From positions 163,476,334-163,540,333 of the forward strand of contig CM040120.1 in assembly GCA_022559845.1 (NCBI GenBank): a stretch of 64,000 nucleotides of DNA, in the 5' to 3' direction. Shown here in pieces: positions 22,440 to 32,924 of this stretch. The stretch comes from Amorphophallus konjac (lineage: Eukaryota > Streptophyta > Magnoliopsida > Alismatales > Araceae). The translations under genes and the position numbers were made by a program. Every line of letters begins with the position of its first letter. The stretch's first letter is position 1. Under the pieces are notes generated by a model that saw only the letters and a program-made list of their open reading frames with translations, was not told the origin of the DNA and made no database searches.

Positions 22440-22539
22440 CACGTGCCAGTTCATGAAGATGCACTATCCACGTGACTAAAACTTCAGTCCAGACTATTCT
22501 TGGATCACGTGCTTGTGAGTTAGGAACCCGAGCCACGTG
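22440..22539. promoter_or_regulatory. Cluster of four G-box cores (CACGTG) in S3 U3
   Basis: Exact CACGTG at 22440-22445, 22469-22474, 22506-22511 and 22534-22539, about 100-200 bp upstream of the minus-strand TATA box. CACGTG is the binding core of plant bZIP and bHLH factors, including ABA-response elements. Function here is inferred. Confidence 0.65.
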
Positions 22540-22809
22540 ACTATCTCAAACCCTTCAGGTGTTCGATCCTATTACTTTAGACCTTTTAGTCTTAAGTCCC
22601 TGTTATCAAGATAAAGGGCATTTAATCAAACACCTTATTATCATAAGTAATTCAGAGAGATGTTTATTATGCATGGTTTATGAGAATGATCATGATATAA
22701 CAAAACCATGGAGATCAGATGATCATGTGATAAGTCACAGAAGATCATGAACATTAATGCATAATACATCATGCGCTTAGACCTGACAGTTCATGCTACA
22801 TGGTGAACC

Positions 22810-23890
22810 TATTAGACTAATAACAACACCTGCATCGACCTTTTAAAGATATATGCAGAACATGTACATACCTCATTTTGCATATGTAAAAACATGCACA
22901 GACTTCATTAAGCATATGTGAAAACATGCACAAACTTTATATAGTCATATGCAAAGATGCACAGACCTGACGCATTGCTAGAGTATGTATGCTTTCACCT
23001 CAGTGTGTATGACAGGACATTTGCATCGACCTTCATGCAATGAAATGAACATGTGCATAGACCCTTAACATGTGCTCAGACTTTAAATGTTGTATGTGCT
23101 CAGACTCTAAATGCAGTAATGAAAATGTGCACTGACCTTAGTGTGTGCAAATGACTATGTGCATCGACCTTACAATGCACACGACACAATGTGCATCGAC
23201 CTTGTCTTGCACAAGGCACAATGTGCACCGACCTTATTTTACACAAGGCACAATGTGCACCGACCTTATTATGCACCTAGCACAATGTGCATCGACCTTG
23301 TTTTGCACAAGGCACAATGTGCACCAACCTTATTATGCAGGATGCAAAATGTGCTCTGACCTTATGATGGCTAAGGCATGATGTGCGTCAACCTTAGTAT
23401 GACTAAGGTAAATGTGCATCCACCTTAGCATGACTAAGGCAAAATGTGCATGGACCTTAGTTATGACTAAGGGACGATGTGCATCGACCTTAGTATGACT
23501 AAGGTGAATGTCCACCGACCTGTGTGCTGTCTAAACAATGTGTACTGACTTTCTACATGCGCAAGGAGAATGTGCTCCGACCTTATACATGTACAAGGCA
23601 GATGTGCATCGACCTGCTTTATGCACAAGGCAAATGTGCACCGACCTGGAATAGATGTGCTCCAACTTAAACATGTATGCTCAGACATGAAAACATGTAT
23701 GCTCTGACTTCAACATGTATGCTCAGACATGAAAAACTATATGCTCTGACTTCAACATGTATGTGCACTGACTTTGATAATGATGCTCTGACATTACTTA
23801 ATAAGAAAAGGTATGCACTGACTTGTATGCTTCAGATTGAGATGTCCATTGACCTTACCTGATAATGCAAAGGGTATATGCACGGACCTA
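22810..23890. repeat. Degenerate tandem array of hairpin units of about 33 bp in S3 U3
   Basis: Some 25-30 units built on ATGTGCAYCGACCTT, then a short loop, then an arm that reverses CCTT. Core units at 23150-23660 contain CCTTG...CAAGG or CCTTAG...CTAAGG, so the stem changes on both sides. ACCGAC (a DRE/CRT core) occurs at 23227-23232, 23259-23264, 23514-23519 and 23640-23645. Edge units are more diverged (TGCTCTGACTT type at 23690-23830). Confidence 0.8.
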
Positions 23891-24127
23891 TATGCTTCAA
23901 TGCACTGGCTAACTGGCGTTGAATTTTTGTCACCAGCGTTGACTTTTTATCATCTTTTTGAACAGTCATTACATTGATTCATTTTCAGAACATGTTCTAA
24001 CAAATATTTATACTGCAATATAAAGATGATGAGGTCAATAATAAATGCATCATATATCATGAAGAATATATATAATGATACATAATATTTGTCATCATCA
24101 AAACTTCGAAACCACAGGGACACAATA

Positions 24128-24145
24128 ACCCCCCCCCCTTTTTGA
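24128..24145 (-). promoter_or_regulatory. S3 polypurine tract
   Basis: On the minus strand an A5 run and a run of about ten G immediately precede the 3' LTR; this primes plus-strand DNA. It is followed by GATGATGGCAA on the plus strand, as in S2. Confidence 0.7.
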
Positions 24146-26616
24146 TGATGGCAATATTATGAGTCATTGCATTAAATTCATCAGGATGATCAAGCCAGTA
24201 TGAAATATGCATGGACATGCAACATAGAATAGCACTACCAGAATTAAAAATATAAGGCATCATGTGACAGCATTAAAAATATACCAGTACCTATCAGAAT
24301 GCAGCAGCATGCATCGAAATGACACATGACTATGCATCAGTTGTTCATGCAACCTAGAATACCAACCAACCAATGACTCACAAAAATACCAATGACTCAC
24401 AAAAATTCTCCCCCTTTGACAACATTAAAAAGGAAGGAACATGAAAGATATGTCTCAAATTCTCCCCCTTTTTACAAAAGGATGCTAACAAAAAGATCTC
24501 CCCCTTTGTACTATGATGCAAAAATGATTCACTGTCAACTATAACTCCCCCTGAACAGATACTCTCCCCTTTGTCAGAGAAGAAGGAGTGGAGTAAAAAA
24601 ATGATCAGCAAACCACATGGACATTCAAATTGAAGCAAACAAATAGACAATCAGATTTGACAATCAAGGCAGATTGATATCAATTGTTGGGCATTCAAAT
24701 TTTACATTCGGTTGAAGTAGGTCACATGTGCAGTCAAGAATGGGTTCAGGTCAAGACAAATTGTATCAAGAACATTGAGCAGACATTAGATAATGCAAAG
24801 GAATTTTCAATGAGATAACAATTTCATAAATCTTAGAATTAATATATTTTAGAATCTTCCATTATAAGGGCTTATGAAGGAACTTTATTGAAAATCATGG
24901 TTTAAGTATGATGTATACACGATTTGACAATAAAGTTCTGTACTCATATCTGAAATCAAGATTTATTAAAAATGAACCAAGCCCTCATATTAACATCTTG
25001 ATTAACCTCCCTTCATCTTACTTAATCAATTTCAATGACTTCTTTAGGAATTGCAATCTTAGTATTGAGGTTAAACAACCATGAAATCATTTGACTTTGT
25101 CCAGGGTTACAACAATTTTCTTTTGCAGCCAATCTTAGATATTTCATTTGTTCAATCAGATAATTTTTTGCTATCAAATCTTGCGAGCAATCTAGTTCAG
25201 TACACACCTTGTAACTATAGGATATACATTGTTTAGACGCCAATATCCCTAAGCACTTAGTGTGACTAACAGTCAGGCTTTATAATAAACAGAGTTAACT
25301 TTTCATCTCATGACATACCTCAACTCATTTCTTTGATGATTAAGATGTGTTTCTCAATGTGCAAGCCATTGCTCTGCTTATTTTTCAATCATTTTTAAGT
25401 AGAGTTAACTATGGCAACTCATGACACAGCCCTTTGGACATGTGTTTGTCAATGACCAGAGTCATTGCTCTTACAAGATTTGACCCTTAGACATTTTCAG
25501 AAAAGTCAGATGTATAGAAACAATACTGAATTCATGTATTTCAACCAAATAAAGCCATAATTTCAACATTTCCAGATTTAAGAAGATTTGACAAAACTCA
25601 ATATGAAACAGTTGGTTAAGGTTTATTAAAGTTGACTCATATAATTTCAAGGCATTTATAACCAACCTAAATGAATACATCTTTCAGATATTCATAAATC
25701 TGTATAATACAAGATTCTTCATCGATTTAGTTTTTCAGATTTATGATCAAGGTACATAGATTGAAATATTCCTAAATTTTAGATAGACGAAGGAATGTTT
25801 AAAGAACCGTCAATTTATCAATATAAATAGTAACAGGAATATGCACCATGTGTAAGAAACTTGAAGTTCAGACATGAGACAGGATCTTGCAAACATTCAG
25901 TCTGATTTAAGACAAAGATGTTCAAGGTTTCGCAGATATGCATTATTTTCAGAAAAGTTTAAGAATATGGCAAGAACTCCAAGCTAATGACTACCATTGA
26001 TTAGGAACTTACAACCTCAGAGGTATGACAATGATAGTCAAGAAAGCAAGAGCATACAATTTCAGAGAGAGAGTCACAAAACTGATCAGAGGTGGCTGAG
26101 CAATCGTGGTAAATTTCTCAAAATAGATTTAGAACAACAACCTCCTCTAGAGCACATGCATAAGTAACACACAATGGATTCTTGAGGAATCAAGAATACC
26201 AATGTTATGAGATAGTGAAGATTTTGGTTGACCAAACAAGAATACCAATGTTTGAGATAAATTACTGAGGGAGCAAAGATAATCAGTGAAGAGGGGCGAT
26301 CTCGTGTTATTCCTGAGCAGGGAAGTAGATGTCCACATACATTTGAAGTATGAATTGCAAGAAGGGAAACACGTCAGAGGTGCCTAGGGTTGGAACTCTG
26401 GGGAAGACCCTTCGATGCTTAAGTCAGCAAGTGTAGTAGAGCACTAGTGTGAAGGGAGGAATCAGGAGGAATATGGGGACGCAAGATCCCTCTCCACGAA
26501 GAGGTGAAGTGGTTCATGCTCAGGGTTTTTGGCGTCTCTTACCTTTCTTCGGTAGGGTTCTTCCAGTTTAAATAGTGGCTTGTTGAGTGAATGATCCATG
26601 TAAGCTGAGGAGATTC
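24146..26616 (-). mobile_element. S3 3' noncoding region, truncated
   Basis: About 2.5 kb, AT-rich, with no ORF of interest. Additional polypurine-like motifs (CTCCCCCTTTG type on the plus strand) lie at 24407-24418, 24461-24473, 24497-24508, 24545-24552 and 24562-24573. It corresponds in position and style to 51538-53428 of S2, including the text TTGTTTAGACGCCAATATCCCTA near 25229. No RNase H or other pol sequence follows, so the element is cut. The right limit is uncertain; the segment after about 26340 may belong to something else. Confidence 0.55.
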
Positions 26617-26638
26617 GGGGGGGGGGGGGGGGGGGGGG
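26617..26638. repeat. Poly-G tract (22 G)
   Basis: An uninterrupted run of G between AGATTC and TTATGTCC. The length may be affected by slippage or sequencing. Confidence 0.85.
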
Positions 26639-27468
26639 TTATGTCCTCCTCGTGGCCTCTTTATAGCCCGCAGACTCTTGGTTTCCCCTGTCCCCTTGAG
26701 CTCCTGGCTTTTAAGGGACACGTAACGGCCATATTAATAAGCTTCCATCAGTTGGCCCGAGCATGAGGCACTGACTCTAGAGGGGCCTCCCGAGCAATGA
26801 GTGCATGATTAGGGCAGAGAATGCGGGGCTCCAAAGGAGCTCTCCCGATCGAACTGATGCTCAGACTTCCAAACCCAAAGGCCGCCTAGGAAGTGCCTGT
26901 TCCAAGTGAGTTATTGGGCTTATATTGAGTGGGTCAGGGGGCTACCACTTCAAGGAGTTGGGCCTCGTTCTGTCCGGTTGGACCTCTTTTGGCCTCTCCG
27001 TCTAGGCAGTTAGATTTCCCCTCTCCACTTGTACCCCTCCTACTCCCGAGCCAAAATTAGGCTCAGATGAGTAGCATTTTGGGCATGACTTTTGTGGCTC
27101 TGGTTGGGTGGAGATCTCTCTCTGTTAGGAGCCACGTGATGTGGCATGCCCTGGAAATATGCCCGTCATGATGAATAAAAGGAGGCCCCGCCTTGGGAGA
27201 TCGGAATGCTACGCTGCTCCCAGCCAGGGGTTATGAGCATTGTGCATTTTTGCATCCTTTTATCTCCGGGGTTTAGGGTTTTGCCTCCTTTTGTGTTTAA
27301 ATGGGGGGCCTCAGGCGCCGTGTGAACAGTTCGGATGAGCGGAGAATCGCAGGGGCTTCCGTGGAACTGGAGAGATTACCGCGGCGGCTATTCGTCAGCT
27401 TCCTTCTCTTTCATAGTCCTCTGGCCTAGAGCTTTTCCCCTTCTTGTCTCGGTTCTTCTGTCTGTTCC
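26639..27468. other. Region upstream of the antisense ORF
   Basis: 830 bp without a convincing ORF. A TATA-like GAATAAAAGG at 27173-27182 lies about 290 bp before the ATG at 27469 and could drive it; one CACGTG is at 27133-27138. By position it could include the 3' LTR of the Tat-lineage element, but I could not find clear LTR ends. Confidence 0.35.
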
Positions 27469-29819
27469 ATGGTAGACCAAAATCTAGGGGCCGAGAGACG
27501 AGAGGGAGAACAGGCCTCGGGGATGTTTTTGGTGCCGTCGGAGCCTCTTCGCAGCGAGCTGGGTGAGGCTAACGTGAAGTGGCATGAGAATCAGTATTGG
27601 CTGTCATGGCGATTCAAGTTCCTCGCACCTGAGCCTCATGAATCTAGTCTGGCCACTTGTTCTAGCCTCTTTTGTTCTTTCCTCTTGGCCTGGAAGTGTG
27701 GCTTTCGGCTGCCCCTCCATCCTTTCGTTGTTGAGTTGCTTCCGTTCTACCGGCTGGCTCATGTCTAGCTGGTCTCCAATTCTTATACCCTCATTTTCTC
27801 CTTCATTTTCCTCTGTGGCAAGAGAGGGGTGCGCACCTCGCTGGACCTCTTCCACTATTTCTTCGAGCTGAAGGAGAACCTTTTTGCCGAGAAGGGCTTC
27901 TTCTTCATTTAGGCGAAGCGAAAGAGGAGTTGCGTGTCCCTTTCCGTGAAGGATTCCTCTCACAAGGGGTGGAAGACCCAATATTTCTGGGTGGGCGCAT
28001 CGGCGGTCGGCGTGGTCTGGAATTTCCCGACGGCACCCAACATTCACCCGAACATCCCTCCGAAGCAAACAGAGGTCTCTCTGGAGGTGGAGAGGGATGC
28101 TGCTATCCTTCAGTGGGACCGCCTGGAGACTGCTGAGTTGGTGACTCCTCCTAACATCGAGGAGTATCTTTCTCGACTGCTGTTGCCGACGGGTAAGGGT
28201 CTCAGGGACCTATCCTCTTTTAAGCAAGTGCCTTCCTTTTCTTAATTTGCTCTTCTTCGTGGAGACCTGCGGCGAGCGGTTGAGGAGGAGGAGGAGGCAT
28301 CGTCAGTCGAGCTGGAGATCATCAATGTGGATGATACACCGGCTCCGAGCGATCTCCTAGCTTTGGAGGGCTCATCCCGCGCCCGGGAAAAGGGCAAGGG
28401 GATCGCCCGGGATGATGCTTCTGAACGCCGGGGGGTCAAGCGGAAGGATCCTATGGTGAAGTTGCTGCGGTCTTCGATGCAGGCTTAGTCTGTTGAGAAA
28501 AAATGGGCGAGGAAGGCAGAGGCCGCCCACCCGGTTGATGAGGTTCCCTTGTTGCCTCCTCCCTCTACGGTGCAAGAGGGAGCAATTGACGAAGGGATCG
28601 TTGCCGATGCTGGGGCACCGAGCGAAGCGGAGGGGGAGTTAGACGGAGGGATCCGGTCCGAGCCGATCGAGGCTGGAGGGTTGCAAGATGAAGCGACTCG
28701 ATCGTAGTCGACCGAGGTCGGGGAGGTACACGGTGGGGCTGCTCATCCCGAGTCAACCGGTAGGGCCCCCGATGGAGGATCGCTCGGCGAAGGTGCCCAA
28801 ATCCCTACTATTCCGGAGAGGATTTCTCCTCTCTCGACCAGTTCCTTCAGCGTCCGGGCCTCCCTGTACCGGAGGTGCCATTTTATTGCTTCGGGAGTTG
28901 TGCGAGAGAAACTCCAGAGGGGTCCCCCCTCCATGCTTTTCGAGCAAGTTATGGAAGGCAGCGTGATCTTGGCCTAGCTCGGAGCTGAGGCAGTGGGCGC
29001 GTATACTCGGGTGGAGTCGGAGCGGTAGGCTCTCTCATGGGCCCGTGTTGCGCTCGATCGGAAGGTTGAGCGTCTGACCCTTGATCTTGGTGACCTTCGT
29101 CGGGAGGTGGCCCCGCTCCGAGCACAGGTGCAGTCGAGCCGGGTGGAGGCTTGGTCATTGGCGGAGCAGCTGGCCTAGGCCCGTCATATGGTCAATTGGA
29201 AGAATGAGCTCCTGGAGGCGGAGCGTATGATTCAGGTCGAGCACGGAGAGCAGTGGAAGGCCGAGCGAGAGGGGCGTGAGGACCGAGTCCAGGGGGCTGA
29301 GGATGCGCTGACCGAGGCCGAGAGAAGGCTGTCCGAGTCAGAACAGAGGATAGCCGAGCTCGAGAGGCAGGCAGAGTTGGCCGGGGTGGAGGCACTTGAG
29401 CGGCATAAGTGCTCATAGGTTTACCACGCTGCTCTTCTTCAGGCTGCATTCCCTTATTATGAGTCGGGGTATCGCGGGGCCTTCGGAGGGGCTTCTCCCA
29501 GGGCTTCGATCAGGCCATCATAGAGGCAGAGGCCCAAGCGAACATGCTCATTTTTCCTTCCGAGCAACGCTATGACTCGAATTGGAATTTAACCGACTCT
29601 TCCCACTACACGTCGAGCGAAGAGGAGAGTCGGGAGACTTCGGTCTCGTCTGAGCGACTGCCAACTCCAGTAGTCTCGGGAGGGCACACGACCGAGACAG
29701 TTCCCACACAGGTGGGGTCAGTGCCTAGGTCGGCCGTCGTTGAGAGTACCGAGGGCAGATCATTTGGTGCTGAGGGGGCCTTATCTACCGAGCTTGGAGA
29801 TGGGCCCGTGGCCTAATGT
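27469..29819 (+). pseudogene. Antisense extra ORF of a Tat-lineage gypsy element (Transposase_28-like), broken
   Basis: One frame runs from ATG 27469 (MVDQNLGAERREGEQ) to about 29480, then shifts and ends at TAA 29817. Motifs FRLPLHPFVVELL, FFELKENLF and KGWKTQYFWVG resemble the plant family called putative gypsy-type transposon (Transposase_28). A basic/acidic middle follows, then a heptad-rich coiled coil (29188-29400, EAERRLSESEQRIAELERQ), then YYESGYRGAF and an acidic tail. Stops in this frame: TAG at 27766, 27910, 28486, 28705, 28975, 29026, 29176 and 29416, and TAA at 28243. It lies antisense to, and downstream of, the integrase at 30836-31622, as known for additional ORFs of Tat elements. 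Function in the family is unknown to me. Confidence 0.65.
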
Positions 29820-30835
29820 AGTACCTCTTTCTTTCTTTTTCCTTCATGTAGCTGTGTAAATATTTTTGGAAAATATAGCGATGGCAATATTAAGTATCGA
29901 ATTGACTATTTCTTACCGCTTTTGGCGTGATTTGACTACCGTATCCATAGTCGCAGATTTTCTCTACAGGTATCGCGCGTGCTGATCTGCCAAATAACTG
30001 ACATGGCACTAGCACCTTTCCGCTTTTCCATGCCGCCCTAAATGACTTGCCACTTCACGGGTCCCGTTGAGGGTATGTTTGGGAAATGAGATAACCGTCT
30101 CAGGGAAGGCTCCTTTAAAGTGTTTTCAAGGGGAGAGTCATTTAAGGCAAACAGCTCCCCCTTCGGCCTATAAAAGGTCCGAGGGGCATCTCCTTTTCCT
30201 TGTATCGCTTACGGCCATCCCTGGCGGTTTCTCCTTCTTCCCTTTCCGCGAAGCGTTGTGCTGTTTTGTCTTGGCGATGCATGGACAGCGCTTCAGAAGA
30301 TGGCGAGGCGGACAGCTGTAGGAGGGAAGCTCATGCTATTTCAGTCTGGAAGAGGGTTCGTAAGTCGGGGGTCACTCTGCGAGAGGGTTCATGCCAGAGC
30401 ATGTCGCCTTCCTGTCCCTGACCTGCCGACACTATTCTAAGGGGAGAATGAAGCTCGTCAAGCTTCATTCTTTCACTCTCCACCAAGCCCCTCTTTCCAC
30501 TGTCGATCTCGTTGCCTAGGGGGGAGCTCGCTCAAGATTCCTCTCCATTTTGCTCAGGTCGACTTCTTTCTCTCTTTTTGTTATTGTTGTTTCCCCTCTT
30601 TTCCTCTTTCCTCCGAGCTCCTCGAGCCAACGGGGCCGACTATCCCTTATCTGAGACAGTTTCTGCACTAGACAGAGTCAGTGGCTGGACGTAGGAGTGC
30701 TTACCGAGTCGGTTGAGCGATCTGCTCGCGTCATAGTACTCATGGATGTAATTTTTTATTGTACATGCATATTGTATTGGCTGCGGCCTACTTGATGTAC
30801 ATCAGAGTTTAATGAAAAGATAAAAATGTTGTTTA
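29820..30835. other. Spacer between antisense ORF and Tat integrase, with a plus-strand TATA box
   Basis: About 1 kb without a gene. CCTATAAAAGG with TATAAAA at 30169-30175 is a good plus-strand TATA box, followed by a pyrimidine-rich stretch (30189-30245). GTTTAATGAAAAGATAAAAATG near 30809 is A-rich and could serve polyadenylation of a plus-strand transcript. Small plus-strand ORFs here show no recognisable domain. Confidence 0.4.
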
Positions 30836-31622
30836 TTCTACTTTGCTTACATGTGTGTGCTTGTCAGATGAACAAAAGTAGAAGTTGCGAAGATTTGTTG
30901 CATTCCATGTCCGAGGGATGAGTGTTCCTTCCATGGTGGACAGTGGGTATGCTCTTTTCCCAAGCATCTTGACCACTCGGTAGGGGTCTTCCCAGGTAGG
31001 GGCTAGCTTCCCCGCCGCCTCCAATGGTCGAGAGGCTTTGTCCTTTCTTAGGATGAAATCCCCTAGCTGGAAGTGTCTGTCTCAGACTCTCGAGTTGTAG
31101 TATTGAGTGATGCGCCGTTGGTATTTCGTTGCTCAGATCTCTGCAATCTCTCGGATCTCGTCTGCTAAGTTGAGGTTTTCTCGTAGTTTCTGCTCGTTTA
31201 CCTCGGGTTTAAAGTGGACGACTCGGAGAGAGGGATTGCCAACCTCTAACGGAATCACAGCTTCCGTGCCATATACCAGCTGAAAAGGTGTTTCACCGGT
31301 GGCCATTCTTGGAGTAGTTCGGTGCGACCATAGTACACTCGGTAGTTCCTCGAGCCAACTTCCCTTGGGCTTGCCGAGCCAGGTTTTGATGCCTTTTAAG
31401 ATAGACTTATTGGCATTCTCGACCAGTCCGTTAGCCTGAGGGTGGGCTACCGAAGTGAAGTGATTGTGAATGTTTAGGTCGGCACATCTACCTCTAAAGT
31501 AATGAGAATCAAACTGCCAACCGTTATCACTAAACATCACTCGGGGGACACCGTAGCGACAGATGATCGACTTCCAAACAAAACTCCATACGACTGACTC
31601 GGTGATCCTTGTGGTGGCTTCG
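30836..31622 (-). pseudogene. Tat-lineage Ty3/gypsy integrase C-terminal half, truncated
   Basis: Minus-strand translation: ATTRITESVVWSFVWKSIIC, MFSDNGWQFDS, TSVAHPQANGLVENANKSIL with the catalytic Asp and Glu regions, HRTTPRMATGETPFQLVYG, then the C-terminal LAPTWEDPYRVV and PRTWNATNLRNFYF. The last two are typical of non-chromodomain Tat elements. A stop near 31133 and a shift separate the core from the C-terminal piece (31024-30833). The 5' side is cut where chromovirus T2 begins at 31623. With the antisense ORF at 27469-29819 it forms the 3' portion of one minus-strand element. Confidence 0.8.
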
Positions 31623-32175
31623 TGTAGTTCCCCAAAATTTATATAAGTAATTTCTGGGATATTTAATAGTTTTTTGGAATTTATAAAGGCCTAAATAAAT
31701 TAATAAATACCTTATTGGATTAATAAGTTATTATAAGGCTCAATTGTGTTAAATAATTAGCCTAGCCTATTCAAGTAAGACTCAAAAGGTTCAAGGACCA
31801 AGCCCATTAAGTTTGGCCCATATTCTAGAAGGTTATTTAGCTTATTCACAGATTTTAAAGGATAAATATCCCTTAATTTGATAATTAGAAGGATAAATGA
31901 ATAAAAGAGTTTTAATAACTTGAAACTCTATACACGTTTGATGTAACGATCTATCGGGCGACCGCTACAGCTATGTAACGCACTAGACCTGATGCGTTAC
32001 ACCTCTATCCGTTCCGTGAATGGAGGAACTTGCAAAAAGATTAGATCTTTGGGATCCTATCTGCAATAGACCTAATTAGGAGAACATGTAAGGTTATTGG
32101 GGACTCTTAGGGATCAGGTTTTGGCCAACTAAGGACTCTAGAATTGATCTAATCCTCAAACCCTAGCCAAATCCC

Positions 32176-32183
32176 TATAAATA
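32176..32183 (+). promoter_or_regulatory. T2 5' LTR TATA box
   Basis: TATAAATA in CCCTATAAATAAG. The 3' LTR has the same at 40186-40193. The string CTACTTTTGGCTCG or TTACTTTTGGCTCG just downstream is also found in LTR D, marking a likely core-promoter or start-site region. Confidence 0.65.
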
Positions 32184-32924
32184 AGACCCAGTTCTGAACT
32201 GAGCGACCCTTACTTTTGGCTCGTGAAGAATCAAGGTAAGGAGATAGAATTTCAAGTAAGTTCTTTAGAAGGTTTTGTTTATAACGCTTTAGACTAATAG
32301 CTCTCCAAATTTCGTGCTAGGAGATCAACCAACCAAGGAGATTGAAGCTTCCAAAGTTGCTGGTCAGACCTTAGCAACCCAGGAAACTGAACGCAAGTCC
32401 TCTGAAGATCAGGAGATTTGGACATCTAAACGAGGTAATTAGAGTTCGATTATTCAGATTTTTTTATTCTTCGTAGTTTCATCTTCTTACCCTCAAAATT
32501 TCACATCCTTAGGTCAAGAAGTTGAGGAGCTAGAGTAGCGAGAAGTTGCTGGAAACTCATTGGAAAGAGAGAACTAGGGCGCGTCTTTCAGACTCAAATC
32601 AGAAGTTTAAAGCCCAGTTAAGAAGTAGGTCATCTCATGATTAGCAAAAACATCTTGTTAGGGATAAAAGCCCTCTGATTACGCTTGATTTCATGCACTA
32701 TAGATCATAGATTTCATGTTTTAGTGGGTTCATGCATACATACATATTTTTAGCCCTAATCAAAGATCAAAGATATTATCTTGTCAATTCACTGCAACCT
32801 ATGCATCTAGATGACCTTTACTTCATTTTGTCATGATTGGGGTAGTTAAATCTTTTCAAAACATGACATGGTTTCAAATCATAGTCTTTTAATTTCTTTA
32901 TACTGTTAGCAGGGACTCTGACGC

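Larger units (their letters stand above)
21345..24127 (-). mobile_element. Sirevirus S3 3' LTR
   Basis: Starts TGTTGAAACA and ends CACAATA (CACAACA in S2), directly before a polypurine tract on the minus strand. Near the left edge a G-run and GTGAATGAATC match S1 and S2. The shared GGTGGTTCAG...CTACGTCCA segment lies at about 21724-21758. The minus-strand TATA box is at 22337-22343. At about 2.8 kb it is some 0.9 kb longer than the S2 LTR, because U3 holds a long tandem-repeat region (22810-23890). No ORF is credible; the repeat-derived ORFs on either strand are artefacts. Confidence 0.7.

Noticed and set aside
23141..23862. ORFs with repeating HRPY/CASTL-type peptides as a gene
   Set aside because: They are translations of the minisatellite in several frames and on both strands.
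22810..23890. Repeats of about 33 bp as a CRISPR array
   Set aside because: The units are degenerate tandem repeats without unique spacers of constant length, and the setting is a plant retrotransposon LTR.
26617..26638. 22-G run as a functional G-quadruplex
   Set aside because: It could fold, but a simple homopolymer in decayed DNA with no conserved counterpart is more likely slippage.
27604..28756. GC-rich ORFs on the minus strand opposite the antisense ORF
   Set aside because: Arg/Pro-rich shadow frames without domain motifs.
27469..29819. Antisense ORF as a host coiled-coil gene
   Set aside because: Its N-terminal motifs resemble the gypsy-associated Transposase_28 family and it sits beside Tat integrase in the arrangement known for Tat elements.
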